In this document: positions 14,451 through 22,220 of the stretch, in pieces
How positions within the stretch are numbered: position 1 is the stretch's first letter
How the letters are laid out: each line of letters starts with the position of its first letter
Source: a virus
DNA: 23,753 bases
Virus record (IMG/VR): IMGVR_UViG_3300045107_000874
Coordinates: 1 to 23,753 of that record
Strand: one strand, 5' to 3'
The notes under the pieces: model-generated
What the model was told of the DNA's origin: nothing
The model's input: the letters and a program-made list of their open reading frames with translations, nothing else
Database searches by the model: none
Position numbers and translations under genes: made by a program

Positions 14451-14487
14451 TCGACCGAGTTGGTAGGCTGTGGGAATAGGAGTTTGG

Positions 14488-15030
14488 CTAGGGTGCGTGA
14501 GGATGGGACTGAGACAGCTTTCGTTTTGTCTCTGCGATTTCCTCTTCGATGTTGCGGATTTCGGAGATCGCGTTCTTTTCGTTTGTATCCATTTCGGGCG
14601 TGCGCCCACCTATTTCTATGGCCTTGCGGGCGTTGGACAGAACTGTTTGCATGGATGCCAGACGTCTTTCTTGAGAGCGCAGTATCTCGCGGTTCATTTC
14701 GGGGTTGCCGTAGATGATCTGCTTGTTAAAGGCGTCCAACTGCTTTTGGTTTTCGGTGCCCATTGTGAAGCCCGGCCCCGGCATGACGCGGCTGACGCTG
14801 TTGTTGAGGCGTGCCTGAGTTACCTGGTTGTAGGTGAAGGCTGCACCGCAGACGATGATGACGACGGCGATGATGATGGGGAGTGTTTTGGGTTTGGCTG
14901 GTGCTGGATTGGGGTGGTGCACTTGCGGGAACTGGGTTGCGTAGGCGTGGCCGCAGGATGGGCAGAACCCGGCACCGGTGGGCGCGGTCTGTCGGCAGTT
15001 TGGGCAGGACTTGTAGAGTTGGGTTGTCAT
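14488..15030 (-). CDS. Zinc-ribbon single-pass membrane protein with coiled coil
   Basis: A 180-residue protein. Residues 9-26 carry a zinc ribbon (Cys9, Cys12, Cys23, Cys26; CPNC and CPSC), a Pro-rich linker follows, and residues 50-66 are one transmembrane helix (LPIIIAVVIIVCGAAF). The rest is extracytoplasmic and largely helical, with a coiled coil at about 140-175 (NIEEEIAETKRKLSQ). With a zinc ribbon inside and coiled coil outside it could act as a sensor or envelope modifier; the function is unknown. GGAGG lies 6 nt before ATG 15030. Confidence 0.75.
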   Translation of the reverse strand: MTTQLYKSCPNCRQTAPTGAGFCPSCGHAYATQFPQVHHPNPAPAKPKTLPIIIAVVIIVCGAAFTYNQVTQARLNNSVSRVMPGPGFTMGTENQKQLDAFNKQIIYGNPEMNREILRSQERRLASMQTVLSNARKAIEIGGRTPEMDTNEKNAISEIRNIEEEIAETKRKLSQSHPHAP

Positions 15031-15079
15031 TGGTGGCCTCCGCTGTAGGGGCTACGATTGGGTCGGGGGATTTAGGGAG

Positions 15080-15364
15080 TCAGGATTGGTATTGGGCATC
15101 CCGTTTAGCGATGGATAGCACTGCTACGGTGTGGGACTTGAAGGTGTAGAGAACGTAGTACTTTGAGTCCGTGTAAGGGTCGTAATAGTCGTAAGACCAT
15201 ACGCCTTCAACGTCTGTTTGAAGTCCGCTTTCGGGGGTCCGTGCGATGACAAATTCCACAGCCAAACGCAGTTCGTCCGGGTGCATTCCTGTTTTTGCAA
15301 ATTCGGCAATGCACTCATCTGCTACGTGGGACCACTGGACGTTATATGGAGTTGGGTTATGCAG
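15080..15364 (-). CDS. RelE/ParE-like toxin candidate with CTG start
   Basis: The frame runs 94 residues from CTG 15364. The N-terminal YNVQWSHVADECIAEF matches the first strand-helix of the RelE/ParE superfamily, and the C-terminal EGVWSYDYYDPY with YYVLYTFKSHTVAVLSIAKR matches its terminal beta sheet. RelE-type members cleave mRNA on the ribosome, ParE-type inhibit gyrase; which applies here is unknown. No ATG, GTG or TTG is available in frame except ATG 15286, which would remove the first strand. CTG has AGGAG 7 nt upstream and overlaps the antitoxin-like gene's stop by 8 nt, indicating translational coupling. A competing short frame (15124-15318) has no such similarity. Confidence 0.68.
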   Translation of the reverse strand: MHNPTPYNVQWSHVADECIAEFAKTGMHPDELRLAVEFVIARTPESGLQTDVEGVWSYDYYDPYTDSKYYVLYTFKSHTVAVLSIAKRDAQYQS

Positions 15365-15899
15365 CGAGAAACTCCTTGGCTGCCTGGCTTACTTTGAGAG
15401 CTTCTTGGGTGAGTTGTGCAGACGGCTCGGACTTGGTAACGCGGAGAGATTCAAACGGAATGGTCTCGCCTGTCCTTGCCGCCTGCCAGCCCAGCTTCCT
15501 GTGCGAAAGCTCGCTGATATCTTTGCCCGACAGGGGTCGGCATTCGTCGAGAACCTCATCGACGGTCGCGATCTCTTCACCGGTGAACCGAGACAGATCG
15601 GCAGGGCGAGCCGCAACAAAGCGATGCTGTGGAAGCCCGAAGTGGACACGCTCGACCATATAGAGCGCTCCGTTTCTCTGCATCGCCTTCAGTATCCTGT
15701 CGATGCCTGTGGGGCAAGGCCCGTGCGGCTGCTTGACGTATGTGTGTTCCGTGAGGGTGTGGCCGTCACGCAGGTACGCAGCGACGTCCGAGAAGAACAG
15801 AATCTTGTTAAGTTTGACCGCCCCAAACCGGGGGTCTCCGTCACTACGGTTGCAGATGTAGATTATCAGTTCCTGAAGCTTTTCGTTGGTTTTTGCCAT
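15357..15899 (-). CDS. Panacea/SocA-like (DUF4065) antitoxin
   Basis: A 180-residue protein with the Panacea (DUF4065) domain over about residues 5-125: LQELIIYICNRS, AVKLNKILFFSDVAAYLR, a Thr/Tyr segment (LTEHTYVKQPHGPCP) and GIDRILKAMQRNG. Panacea domains neutralise diverse toxins encoded beside them, and SocA acts as a proteolytic adaptor. Here it is the first gene of the cassette and overlaps a RelE/ParE-like gene, giving antitoxin-then-toxin order. AGAAGG lies upstream of ATG 15899, and a good promoter lies 48 nt before it. Base use seems more even than in its neighbours, suggesting separate origin. Confidence 0.85.
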   Translation of the reverse strand: MAKTNEKLQELIIYICNRSDGDPRFGAVKLNKILFFSDVAAYLRDGHTLTEHTYVKQPHGPCPTGIDRILKAMQRNGALYMVERVHFGLPQHRFVAARPADLSRFTGEEIATVDEVLDECRPLSGKDISELSHRKLGWQAARTGETIPFESLRVTKSEPSAQLTQEALKVSQAAKEFLAA

Positions 15900-15947
15900 G
15901 CTCGTATGCCCTTCTGGGAGGGTCTGTGCGGGTTGGTGCCTACGGCT

Positions 15948-15976
15948 ATTATCAATGGTTTCCGTGAGTTTGTGAA
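15948..15976 (-). promoter_or_regulatory. Promoter for the reversed cassette
   Basis: Read on the - strand, TTCACA (15976-15971), a 17-base spacer and GATAAT (15953-15948) form a near-consensus sigma70 promoter. It is placed 48 nt upstream of the Panacea gene. It would give prophage-state expression independent of late + strand transcription. Confidence 0.65.
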
Positions 15977-16023
15977 GAGTTTGTTGCGAAATTGTTTCAG
16001 AGTTTTTGCAGTGGGTGGCTGTG

Positions 16024-18273
16024 ATGGCTGTTGAGTGGCGTTTGCGTTTGGATGTTCCGATTGAGCTGGCAAGTGAACCGGGGTTCCTTCGTGCGCTTCA
16101 CTCTGCCGATTTCCGTGCTGAGCCGCATTCGTTGGTGAACACATGGTTGTGCCCTGCGACTCGGCTGCTGACTTTGAAGCCTAACTGGGCCGGACGGAAC
16201 TACTACAGTGCTGCGCGGCCTTTGAGCGATTTTACCTATCAGGCGGCCGGTTGGAAGAGCGTGCAGCGGAGCCGTGAGAACTCGGCACTGATGACTACGA
16301 TTCGGCCTGTGGGTTCTGTTTCGGCTCCTGTGGCGTTGAGTTTACCTGTGAATCTGCCGACGGAGGATGCGGATGCCGGTGCGGGCGATACGATGGTTTG
16401 GGGGCTTGCCAGCAACTTTCTGGTGGATGCGGATGAGGGGATTGTGCTGCATCTTCAGACAATGGCGGATGAGATCAACCGTCGGAATCACTGGGTTGGG
16501 GTGCAGTGGGATAACTTGTTTGTGCAGATTTCCGGGCAGGGGAAGCTGAAGGTTTGGCAGTATCCCGATCGGGCGAACCTGAACACGGCCCCCACCCTCG
16601 TGGATGAGCGGGACATTGCGCTTCCGGGCGAGTTGGACGGTCGTTTCTGCAGTGTGGTGCTTCAGCCTGTGCCGGGGTTGGGCTTGGCAGTGATTACCAG
16701 TTTCGCCGCCCCGTTCTCTCCGTTGAACCCTGCCAGTGCGAATGCCGGCCAGTTTCGCGGGTTTCTGGTTCGGCTGACCGGGCAGTGGACCGGGGAGTAT
16801 TGGACGCTGACCCAGCCGAGTGTGCTGCGGGTTGCAGTGAACCCCTACCTTGCGGTGGTAGTGGGTGTGCAGGGGGTTCGGTTTTCGAGCAGCGGGACGT
16901 TTACCGATGCGATTTTTGAGCCGAACAACCGGCCCGGCGGTGCACCGGAGACGGTGAGGGCGATTCCGCTGAAGACCCTGAAGCAGGACGGCGCGACGGC
17001 GGAGATTCGGAACAAGCTGGACACCGCCGCATGGAACCCTGCGACGGACAGGCTGGCACGGGTGCGGATGAGCCTGAGCAGTGACGACCCGAAGTACACT
17101 CCGTTTGTGCAGGGGTATGGGGTGGATTGGGCGCCTGCGTACCAGACGCGGGCCACGACGCCCTACACGCCGAGGCTGCTGGCGCTGGAGTGGACGGAGG
17201 ATGAGCGGGGCGGTTTGGACGGCAGGGCTTCGCTGTTGATGGATGGGGCGACTGCCCGTGGGATTGCTGAGCGTGGCGACGCGACATTCAGCCTTGAGAG
17301 CAACACCGATGGTGCGGGGTGGGTGGCTGAGTGGGGTGGCTTTGCCACGGATTGGGAGTTGGATGCAGAGCACGACCTTGGTGGGCAGTTTTATTATCGC
17401 TGCCAAGTAAGCCTGCGGGATTTTTATCATCGGCTGAGTGAGACGCATCAGAACCTTGAGACGGCATTTGACGGCCTGCTGTTGGGGGATGCGATCAACC
17501 TGGTGCTTCGGGGTGCCGGTTTCAGGCCGATTGACCCGCTGCCTGCCGAAATTCAGGAGATCACGGTGCCGATTTCAGAGGAAGGGAGCAGCTGGCGTTA
17601 CGCACCCCACCTTGGGGACAGCGGCACGGAGGCTTTGAGGGCGCTTCTGCTTTTGGCCAGGCGGCAGTACACCGAGTGGATGTGCTTCTACAAGCGGAGT
17701 GTGGATGCGTGGGTGTTGGAGAAGCGGGCGCGGGATACTTCGGCTGGTGCCCGGTGGAGCATGATGCTGAAGAGTTCGGACCACAACGTTGCTGGTCGTG
17801 TGGTTCGGTATCAGAGGCTTCGGATGGAGCCCACGCCACCCGAGGCAAACATCGTGACGGTGACCGGTGCGACGGCGGTTGACCCGAGGGGGAAACGGCT
17901 GCGAAGCCCGGTTCTGCAGAACAGTGACAGTTTGGTGAACGCGAGCAGTGCTGATTATCTTGGCAGGCCGAAGATCAGCATCGGGATTTTGGGTGAGGGT
18001 TGTACTCAGGGTGAGATCAACCGGATGGCACGAGCGCTGTTTGATGCAGGTGGGTATCGTAGGGTTGTGGCGCATGTGGGTGCGCCTGATTTCGTGCCGG
18101 ACCTGCGGCCGAACAGGCAGGTGGATTTGAAGCGGGATGGAGGTTCGACGATTGTGTCGATGTGGGTGAAGCGGAGGACGGTGAAGATTCTGTGGGCGAT
18201 GGCCGACGGCCGTAAGGCTGAGCATGTGGATTATGAGTTGGACAGTGTCTGGGAGAGTGAGCTGGGGCGATGA
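16024..18273 (+). CDS. Large tail tip / baseplate hub-like protein
   Basis: A 749-residue protein. The N-terminal half (to about 390) is beta-rich and unrecognised. The second half (about 395-749) looks like a hub or tail-associated protein: strand-rich segments, the helical RALLLLARRQYTEWMCFYKRS, ANIVTVTGATAVDP and a C-terminal GEINRMARALFDAGGYRRVV leading to KRDGGSTIVSMWVKRR. It lies after the tape measure gene (separated by the cassette), where tail tip proteins usually reside. ATG 16024 is chosen over TTG 16006. Its stop overlaps the next ATG. The family call is moderate. Confidence 0.65.
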   Translation: MAVEWRLRLDVPIELASEPGFLRALHSADFRAEPHSLVNTWLCPATRLLTLKPNWAGRNYYSAARPLSDFTYQAAGWKSVQRSRENSALMTTIRPVGSVSAPVALSLPVNLPTEDADAGAGDTMVWGLASNFLVDADEGIVLHLQTMADEINRRNHWVGVQWDNLFVQISGQGKLKVWQYPDRANLNTAPTLVDERDIALPGELDGRFCSVVLQPVPGLGLAVITSFAAPFSPLNPASANAGQFRGFLVRLTGQWTGEYWTLTQPSVLRVAVNPYLAVVVGVQGVRFSSSGTFTDAIFEPNNRPGGAPETVRAIPLKTLKQDGATAEIRNKLDTAAWNPATDRLARVRMSLSSDDPKYTPFVQGYGVDWAPAYQTRATTPYTPRLLALEWTEDERGGLDGRASLLMDGATARGIAERGDATFSLESNTDGAGWVAEWGGFATDWELDAEHDLGGQFYYRCQVSLRDFYHRLSETHQNLETAFDGLLLGDAINLVLRGAGFRPIDPLPAEIQEITVPISEEGSSWRYAPHLGDSGTEALRALLLLARRQYTEWMCFYKRSVDAWVLEKRARDTSAGARWSMMLKSSDHNVAGRVVRYQRLRMEPTPPEANIVTVTGATAVDPRGKRLRSPVLQNSDSLVNASSADYLGRPKISIGILGEGCTQGEINRMARALFDAGGYRRVVAHVGAPDFVPDLRPNRQVDLKRDGGSTIVSMWVKRRTVKILWAMADGRKAEHVDYELDSVWESELGR

Positions 18274-18512
18274 GGGGTAGGGAGGCGCGGAAGGCGCTGC
18301 AGGAGGCTGTTCGTCGGGAAGCGGACAAGGCGCGCGGGCAGGGTGTTCTGCTTACGAGGCTTGGGGCGAGCAGGAGCATGGACATCGATGTGGCCGATGT
18401 GCGCAGGCTGCCGGTTGCGGACAACGATATAGAGCTGCAGGACCCTGTGTCTGGGGCTTTGTACATTCTGGCGGATTACAGCGTTGCTGACGGGCCGGAT
18501 GTTGCGGGGTGA
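18270..18512 (+). CDS. Small tail-module protein, unknown function
   Basis: An 80-residue protein, basic at the N-terminus (REARKALQEAVRREADKARG) and acidic or beta-like at the C-terminus (DVADVRRLPVADNDIELQD). It overlaps both neighbours (ATGA, GTGA), so it is translated with them. Possibly a tip adaptor or chaperone; no family is recognised. Confidence 0.65.
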   Translation: MRGREARKALQEAVRREADKARGQGVLLTRLGASRSMDIDVADVRRLPVADNDIELQDPVSGALYILADYSVADGPDVAG

Positions 18513-21427
18513 GGGGGGTGGCTGCGTACAAGGTTCGTGGTGGGTCGTGGGTGTTTTCGGGTGCGATTTGGGGGTCGGCGGGGAAACGTTGGGCCTGTGT
18601 TGATCTGCGGCCGGAGGTGACGGGCCTGAAGGACGCAGCGGGCACCATTGAGTGCTTTGGGATGGCCCGGATCAACTTCAGTGACATTGCGGGCCTGAGC
18701 CCGATTTTCCCGCCTGCCGGCACCTCGTGTGCGGAGTATGAGGCCAGCCCGAACTGTCTGGCGAATCAAGTGTATCTGAACGCCGAAACGGGTCTGGGTG
18801 ACACCGATTCCGACATGGTGGAGAGCCGCTGGGATTTCGTGAGCGCGGGTGTGGATACGTACATCGATCTTGATGGCGAGTGGTCTGTATCGCTGGATGC
18901 CGATTTGATGTATGAGGAGTACCCGCATTCGAGCAACAACGCCGACGAATTTCCGGGCTATGGCGGCACGGCGACGGCGGACATGGTGCATGGGTCTTTG
19001 GGCCGGTTCTTTTTGAGGGCGCGTGTGGGAGGCAGTTTGACTGTTTCGGCTACGTGTGGGCCGTGCAGCGTGAGTGCATCGGATGTAATTACAAGCCTGA
19101 ACCAGTTTGATGTGACGGTGCCGGTGTGCAACCTGAGCGGCATGTGCCGCAGCGTGGACACCACCAACGGCATGGGGATTTCTGCCGAGTGGCAGGGGCA
19201 GGCGAATGTTGGGAATGCGGGGTACAGCCACAGCTATGGCAGTGGGAGTGTGACGGCCGACAGCGGGATCAACTTGAGCACCGGAGATGATGAGACTGCT
19301 GAGTGCGATTTCTCGGGCGCGGTGGCACGGTCTTGGACCAAGGAGGTTGTGGCGCGGGCGTTGGAGCATACGTATCCTTCCTCTTTGACACTGAAGGTTG
19401 CGGCCAAGGCCGGAGTGACGGAGACTCACAGTTTTTCCGGCAGTGTGAGCCTGAGCGGAACGCAGAAGCAGTGGAGCGTGGGGAGTTCGATCAACGGGGA
19501 TACCAAGAGCGATTCCGTTGCGGAGTTTGGGCCGGTTTCGTGTTGGCTGGACACGGGCAGGCTTTCCGAACTCGGTGAAGATACGGGGATGTGGCGTGTG
19601 CTGCAGCGGGGATTTCCCTACGCTGCTTTGACACTTTCGCATGCCGCGAGTTATGCCCACACCCTGACCTCCGCATCACAGACCGGCCCGAGTGACCTGG
19701 TGAAGACGCTCTCCCCTGCTCTGTATTTGCAGACGTATCGGTACCTTCGGGTTCGGGTGAAGGCTTCGACGGGCGGCAGTGCGTTTTCTGTGAAGATTGG
19801 GAGCAAGGAGTGGACGAAGGACCGCTTTGGTGCGGCGCTTTCGGCTGGAACCTCGTATGCATGGTTTGAGCTAGACCTGTGCAGCCCGACGAATGCGACC
19901 GAAGCCAGCGATACCACCGACACGATTTGGCCGACACCGACAGTGGACGGTGTGTACTGGGGCGTGACGAAGATCAGCGAGTTTCGGTTGACGGGGTTGG
20001 CCGGCGGTGTGACATATGACCTTGCGGCGAACGGACTGGAGCTGAAGCGGGTTGAGCCAACAGACGGCGTGTGCACTCGCAGTGAATGGTGCCCGGCATG
20101 GCCGGGATGGATTCAGTCTCACGAAGCGGAGATAAGCGGGGACACGACCACAACCGTCTACTATCGTCGGTTTGTGCTGGGTGTGAGCAACGGCAGGCAG
20201 GCGCTGGAGCTGGTGGACATGGTGAAGACCGTGACCAGTTCCACACTGGGCGGCACCACCACCACGTACTCCATACGTCCGATTTCGGCGCTGAAGGGCG
20301 ATGTGGAGACGCTGGACAGCGGTGAGATGGTTTGGCCCGGATGGAGTGTGGCGTATGCCTCGGGCGTGGATACAGTTGACGGCGCGGCCGGCAGCGAAGT
20401 TCTGCACGGTTGGCTGAACCGCAACCGTCCTATGGTGTGGCTCTTTGGGGGAGGTGCGTTGTATCGGGATGGGGCTTGGGATTACGGTTTCCATGTGGAC
20501 ACGGACGACGCCCCGACGATTTACGCACAGAGTTTGGTGGACTGTGTGGAGTGGATCGGCGGTACTGGGGATGTTTTCGGGCATGCGTCCAGCCCGACGA
20601 CCGAGGGGGCGATCGATCTGAGGGCTGCTGTGATACTCAGGGGTGGCGGGCATGGGATTGTTTTGGGTTCGGATGACCTGCCGGCATCGACCAAATTGGT
20701 GACGGTGAGGGAGGTTGGCGGAAGCGGCGCGACGTTTGGGACTGGCACCAGCGACGACCAGGGCCGGTACAGAACCGGGCTGAACTATGCGCCTGGGTTT
20801 AAGAGTGCTGAGGCGCAGGCGGAAGGTGGGGCTTCGGCGGCGATTGTTGCGCTGCAGCCGAGGAAACGAACCAGAGCGGCTCTGACGGTGGCTGCTGCCG
20901 TGGCGTACAGGTGCCTGGCGGTGGACAGTCCAAGAGCCTGGCTGCACGTGGGTGAGGGCAAGCGGATTAAGACGTACCACATCAACGCCTGGGCGCTGGC
21001 ATTTGAGAGTGCGGAGTACGCCATCGACGAATGGAGGCGGTTGCGGTGCGACCCACGCAGGGGCTGCCTGGTGATGGTTGGCAAGCGCGGCGCCTCTTTC
21101 AAGGTGTTTGTGAGTGACGACGGGGGTTTGACGGCTTCGGAGGTGCTGAGCGTGACGGCGACGAGCATGGTGGTTGAGATTGAGAGCGAGCGGGGCCTGC
21201 AGGTGGTGCTTTGGGAGAACGGCGGCGCGGTGCAGCGGCAGGAGAGCACGGACGGCGGCGCCACTTGGAGCAGCGCCTCGGCTGTGAGCTATGCTGGTGG
21301 GAATTTGACGGGGACACTTCGTGACATTGCGCGTGATGCGCGCAACGGGAATTTGGTGCTGGTGGTGGAATCGATGGTGCTGGAGAGCTTCGACAGCGGA
21401 GCGAGCTGGGCGCTGCGGTTGAGTTAG
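18509..21427 (+). CDS. Large tail/receptor-binding-like protein with Asp-box (BNR) repeats
   Basis: A 972-residue, Gly/Ser/Thr-rich beta protein, the biggest gene here. The first about 260 residues hold several Cys, including CGPC, CNL and MCRS groups, which is unusual for a cytoplasmically assembled tail protein. The C-terminal about 170 residues have Asp-box/BNR motifs: VSDDGGLTAS, STDGGATWSS and SFDSGASWAL, the S-x-D-x-G-x-x-W turn of beta-propellers found in sialidases and carbohydrate-binding tail proteins. This suggests surface glycan binding, with no clear catalytic site. GTG 18509 overlaps the previous stop. Confidence 0.8.
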   Translation: MRGVAAYKVRGGSWVFSGAIWGSAGKRWACVDLRPEVTGLKDAAGTIECFGMARINFSDIAGLSPIFPPAGTSCAEYEASPNCLANQVYLNAETGLGDTDSDMVESRWDFVSAGVDTYIDLDGEWSVSLDADLMYEEYPHSSNNADEFPGYGGTATADMVHGSLGRFFLRARVGGSLTVSATCGPCSVSASDVITSLNQFDVTVPVCNLSGMCRSVDTTNGMGISAEWQGQANVGNAGYSHSYGSGSVTADSGINLSTGDDETAECDFSGAVARSWTKEVVARALEHTYPSSLTLKVAAKAGVTETHSFSGSVSLSGTQKQWSVGSSINGDTKSDSVAEFGPVSCWLDTGRLSELGEDTGMWRVLQRGFPYAALTLSHAASYAHTLTSASQTGPSDLVKTLSPALYLQTYRYLRVRVKASTGGSAFSVKIGSKEWTKDRFGAALSAGTSYAWFELDLCSPTNATEASDTTDTIWPTPTVDGVYWGVTKISEFRLTGLAGGVTYDLAANGLELKRVEPTDGVCTRSEWCPAWPGWIQSHEAEISGDTTTTVYYRRFVLGVSNGRQALELVDMVKTVTSSTLGGTTTTYSIRPISALKGDVETLDSGEMVWPGWSVAYASGVDTVDGAAGSEVLHGWLNRNRPMVWLFGGGALYRDGAWDYGFHVDTDDAPTIYAQSLVDCVEWIGGTGDVFGHASSPTTEGAIDLRAAVILRGGGHGIVLGSDDLPASTKLVTVREVGGSGATFGTGTSDDQGRYRTGLNYAPGFKSAEAQAEGGASAAIVALQPRKRTRAALTVAAAVAYRCLAVDSPRAWLHVGEGKRIKTYHINAWALAFESAEYAIDEWRRLRCDPRRGCLVMVGKRGASFKVFVSDDGGLTASEVLSVTATSMVVEIESERGLQVVLWENGGAVQRQESTDGGATWSSASAVSYAGGNLTGTLRDIARDARNGNLVLVVESMVLESFDSGASWALRLS

Positions 21428-21485
21428 GGCCCCCTCAATTGGATGGGGTTGAGGTTCGCAGTTCGATCGGGGCGCGGCGTCCCGG

Positions 21486-21515
21486 TTGACGGCGCCTGCA
21501 TGTATCTTGTAGCAT
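21486..21515 (+). promoter_or_regulatory. Sigma70-like promoter P3
   Basis: TTGACG (21486-21491), 18-base spacer and TAGCAT (21510-21515), immediately before leader hairpin 3. It resembles P2 in the -35 box, spacer length and end of the -10. It would start a transcript for the tail fibre and lysis genes. Confidence 0.55.
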
Positions 21516-21539
21516 ATATTCACAGGTTCAGCGGCTTGG

Positions 21540-21590
21540 GCCCGCCTTTCCGGTGCTGGATGCGCACCGGGGAGGCGGGTTTTGTGTTTG
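21540..21590 (+). promoter_or_regulatory. Leader hairpin 3 with TGGATGC loop
   Basis: CCCGCCTTTCCGGTGC (21541-21556) pairs fully with 21564-21579 (two G-T wobbles) around the loop TGGATGC (21557-21563), with TTTTGTGTTTG after it. The stem ends 32 nt before the GTG at 21612. It shares loop and layout with hairpins 1 and 2. Here the loop ATG is out of frame with the downstream gene. Confidence 0.75.
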
Positions 21591-21611
21591 TGGGGGTGTT
21601 GGGTGGGTTTT

Positions 21612-22220
21612 GTGACGCTGACGGGTTTGGCGGCTGGGAGCGTGCAGGCGAGCGGGCTTCAGGAGCAGGCTGCGGGGAGCCCGCTGCTGTCGTCGCGGAT
21701 GAACCAGGATGCGCGCGAGCTGCAGATGGTGGCGATGCAGACGCACTTGGCCGGGGTTCTGACCGGTGGTGACATCACGGTTTCCAACCTGCTGGTCTCT
21801 TTTCCTGTTGGCTTTCGGTTTTTCGCCCGGCAGATTTGGGAAGCATCTGGGACGACGCAGGTTTCGGTGCCGGATGCCGCGACGACGTATCTTTGGGGGT
21901 GTGCGGACGGCCAGATTCGGCTGACGGGGACGGACGCAGTGCCTGGCGGATGGGACAACCGCTCGGCGTGCAGGCTTGCGAAGGCGACCGCTGCGGGTGG
22001 TGTGGCAGTACTGGACCTTTCGGTGCAGCATCGGGCTCGATTTGCTGATGCTTCGGGCCGTGTTGTTTGTGAGAACTGTGGTGCGTGGAGCCCCACCCCC
22101 GACGTGATTCCGGCAGGTGTTCGGGTGGAGGTTCCTGCCGGCCACCAGCAGCTGCTGTTTGGGACGCTGACGGTTGCGGGCACCGTTGTGGTGCGCGGAA
22201 AGTTGAGGATGATTGCGTGA
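21612..22220 (+). CDS. Virion/tail surface-associated protein, unknown family
   Basis: A 202-residue protein with an Ala/Gly/Ser/Gln-rich helical start (about 1-50), then beta-rich segments (GDITVSNLLVSFPVGFRFFA, VAVLDLSVQHRARF), a CENC pair and a C-terminal LFGTLTVAGTVVVRGKLRMI. It lies in the tail fibre area behind promoter P3 and hairpin 3, so it is probably a fibre or accessory tail protein. GTG 21612 follows a GGGTGGG stretch; earlier in-frame starts fall near the hairpin. The next gene overlaps its stop. Confidence 0.68.
   Translation: MTLTGLAAGSVQASGLQEQAAGSPLLSSRMNQDARELQMVAMQTHLAGVLTGGDITVSNLLVSFPVGFRFFARQIWEASGTTQVSVPDAATTYLWGCADGQIRLTGTDAVPGGWDNRSACRLAKATAAGGVAVLDLSVQHRARFADASGRVVCENCGAWSPTPDVIPAGVRVEVPAGHQQLLFGTLTVAGTVVVRGKLRMIA

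Larger units (their letters stand above)
13923..15976 (-). mobile_element. Reversed accessory cassette (moron) in the tail operon
   Basis: Four genes on the - strand interrupt the + strand tail genes exactly between the tape measure and the tail tip gene, with their own promoter at the right edge. None is structural. This matches phage morons, which are expressed from the prophage and often change host fitness or phage resistance. Confidence 0.8.

Noticed and set aside
15124-15318. A 64-codon - strand frame with ATG 15318 as the gene after the Panacea gene
   Set aside because: Its product is Thr/Ser/Pro-rich with no family likeness, whereas the overlapping frame has clear RelE/ParE features at both ends.
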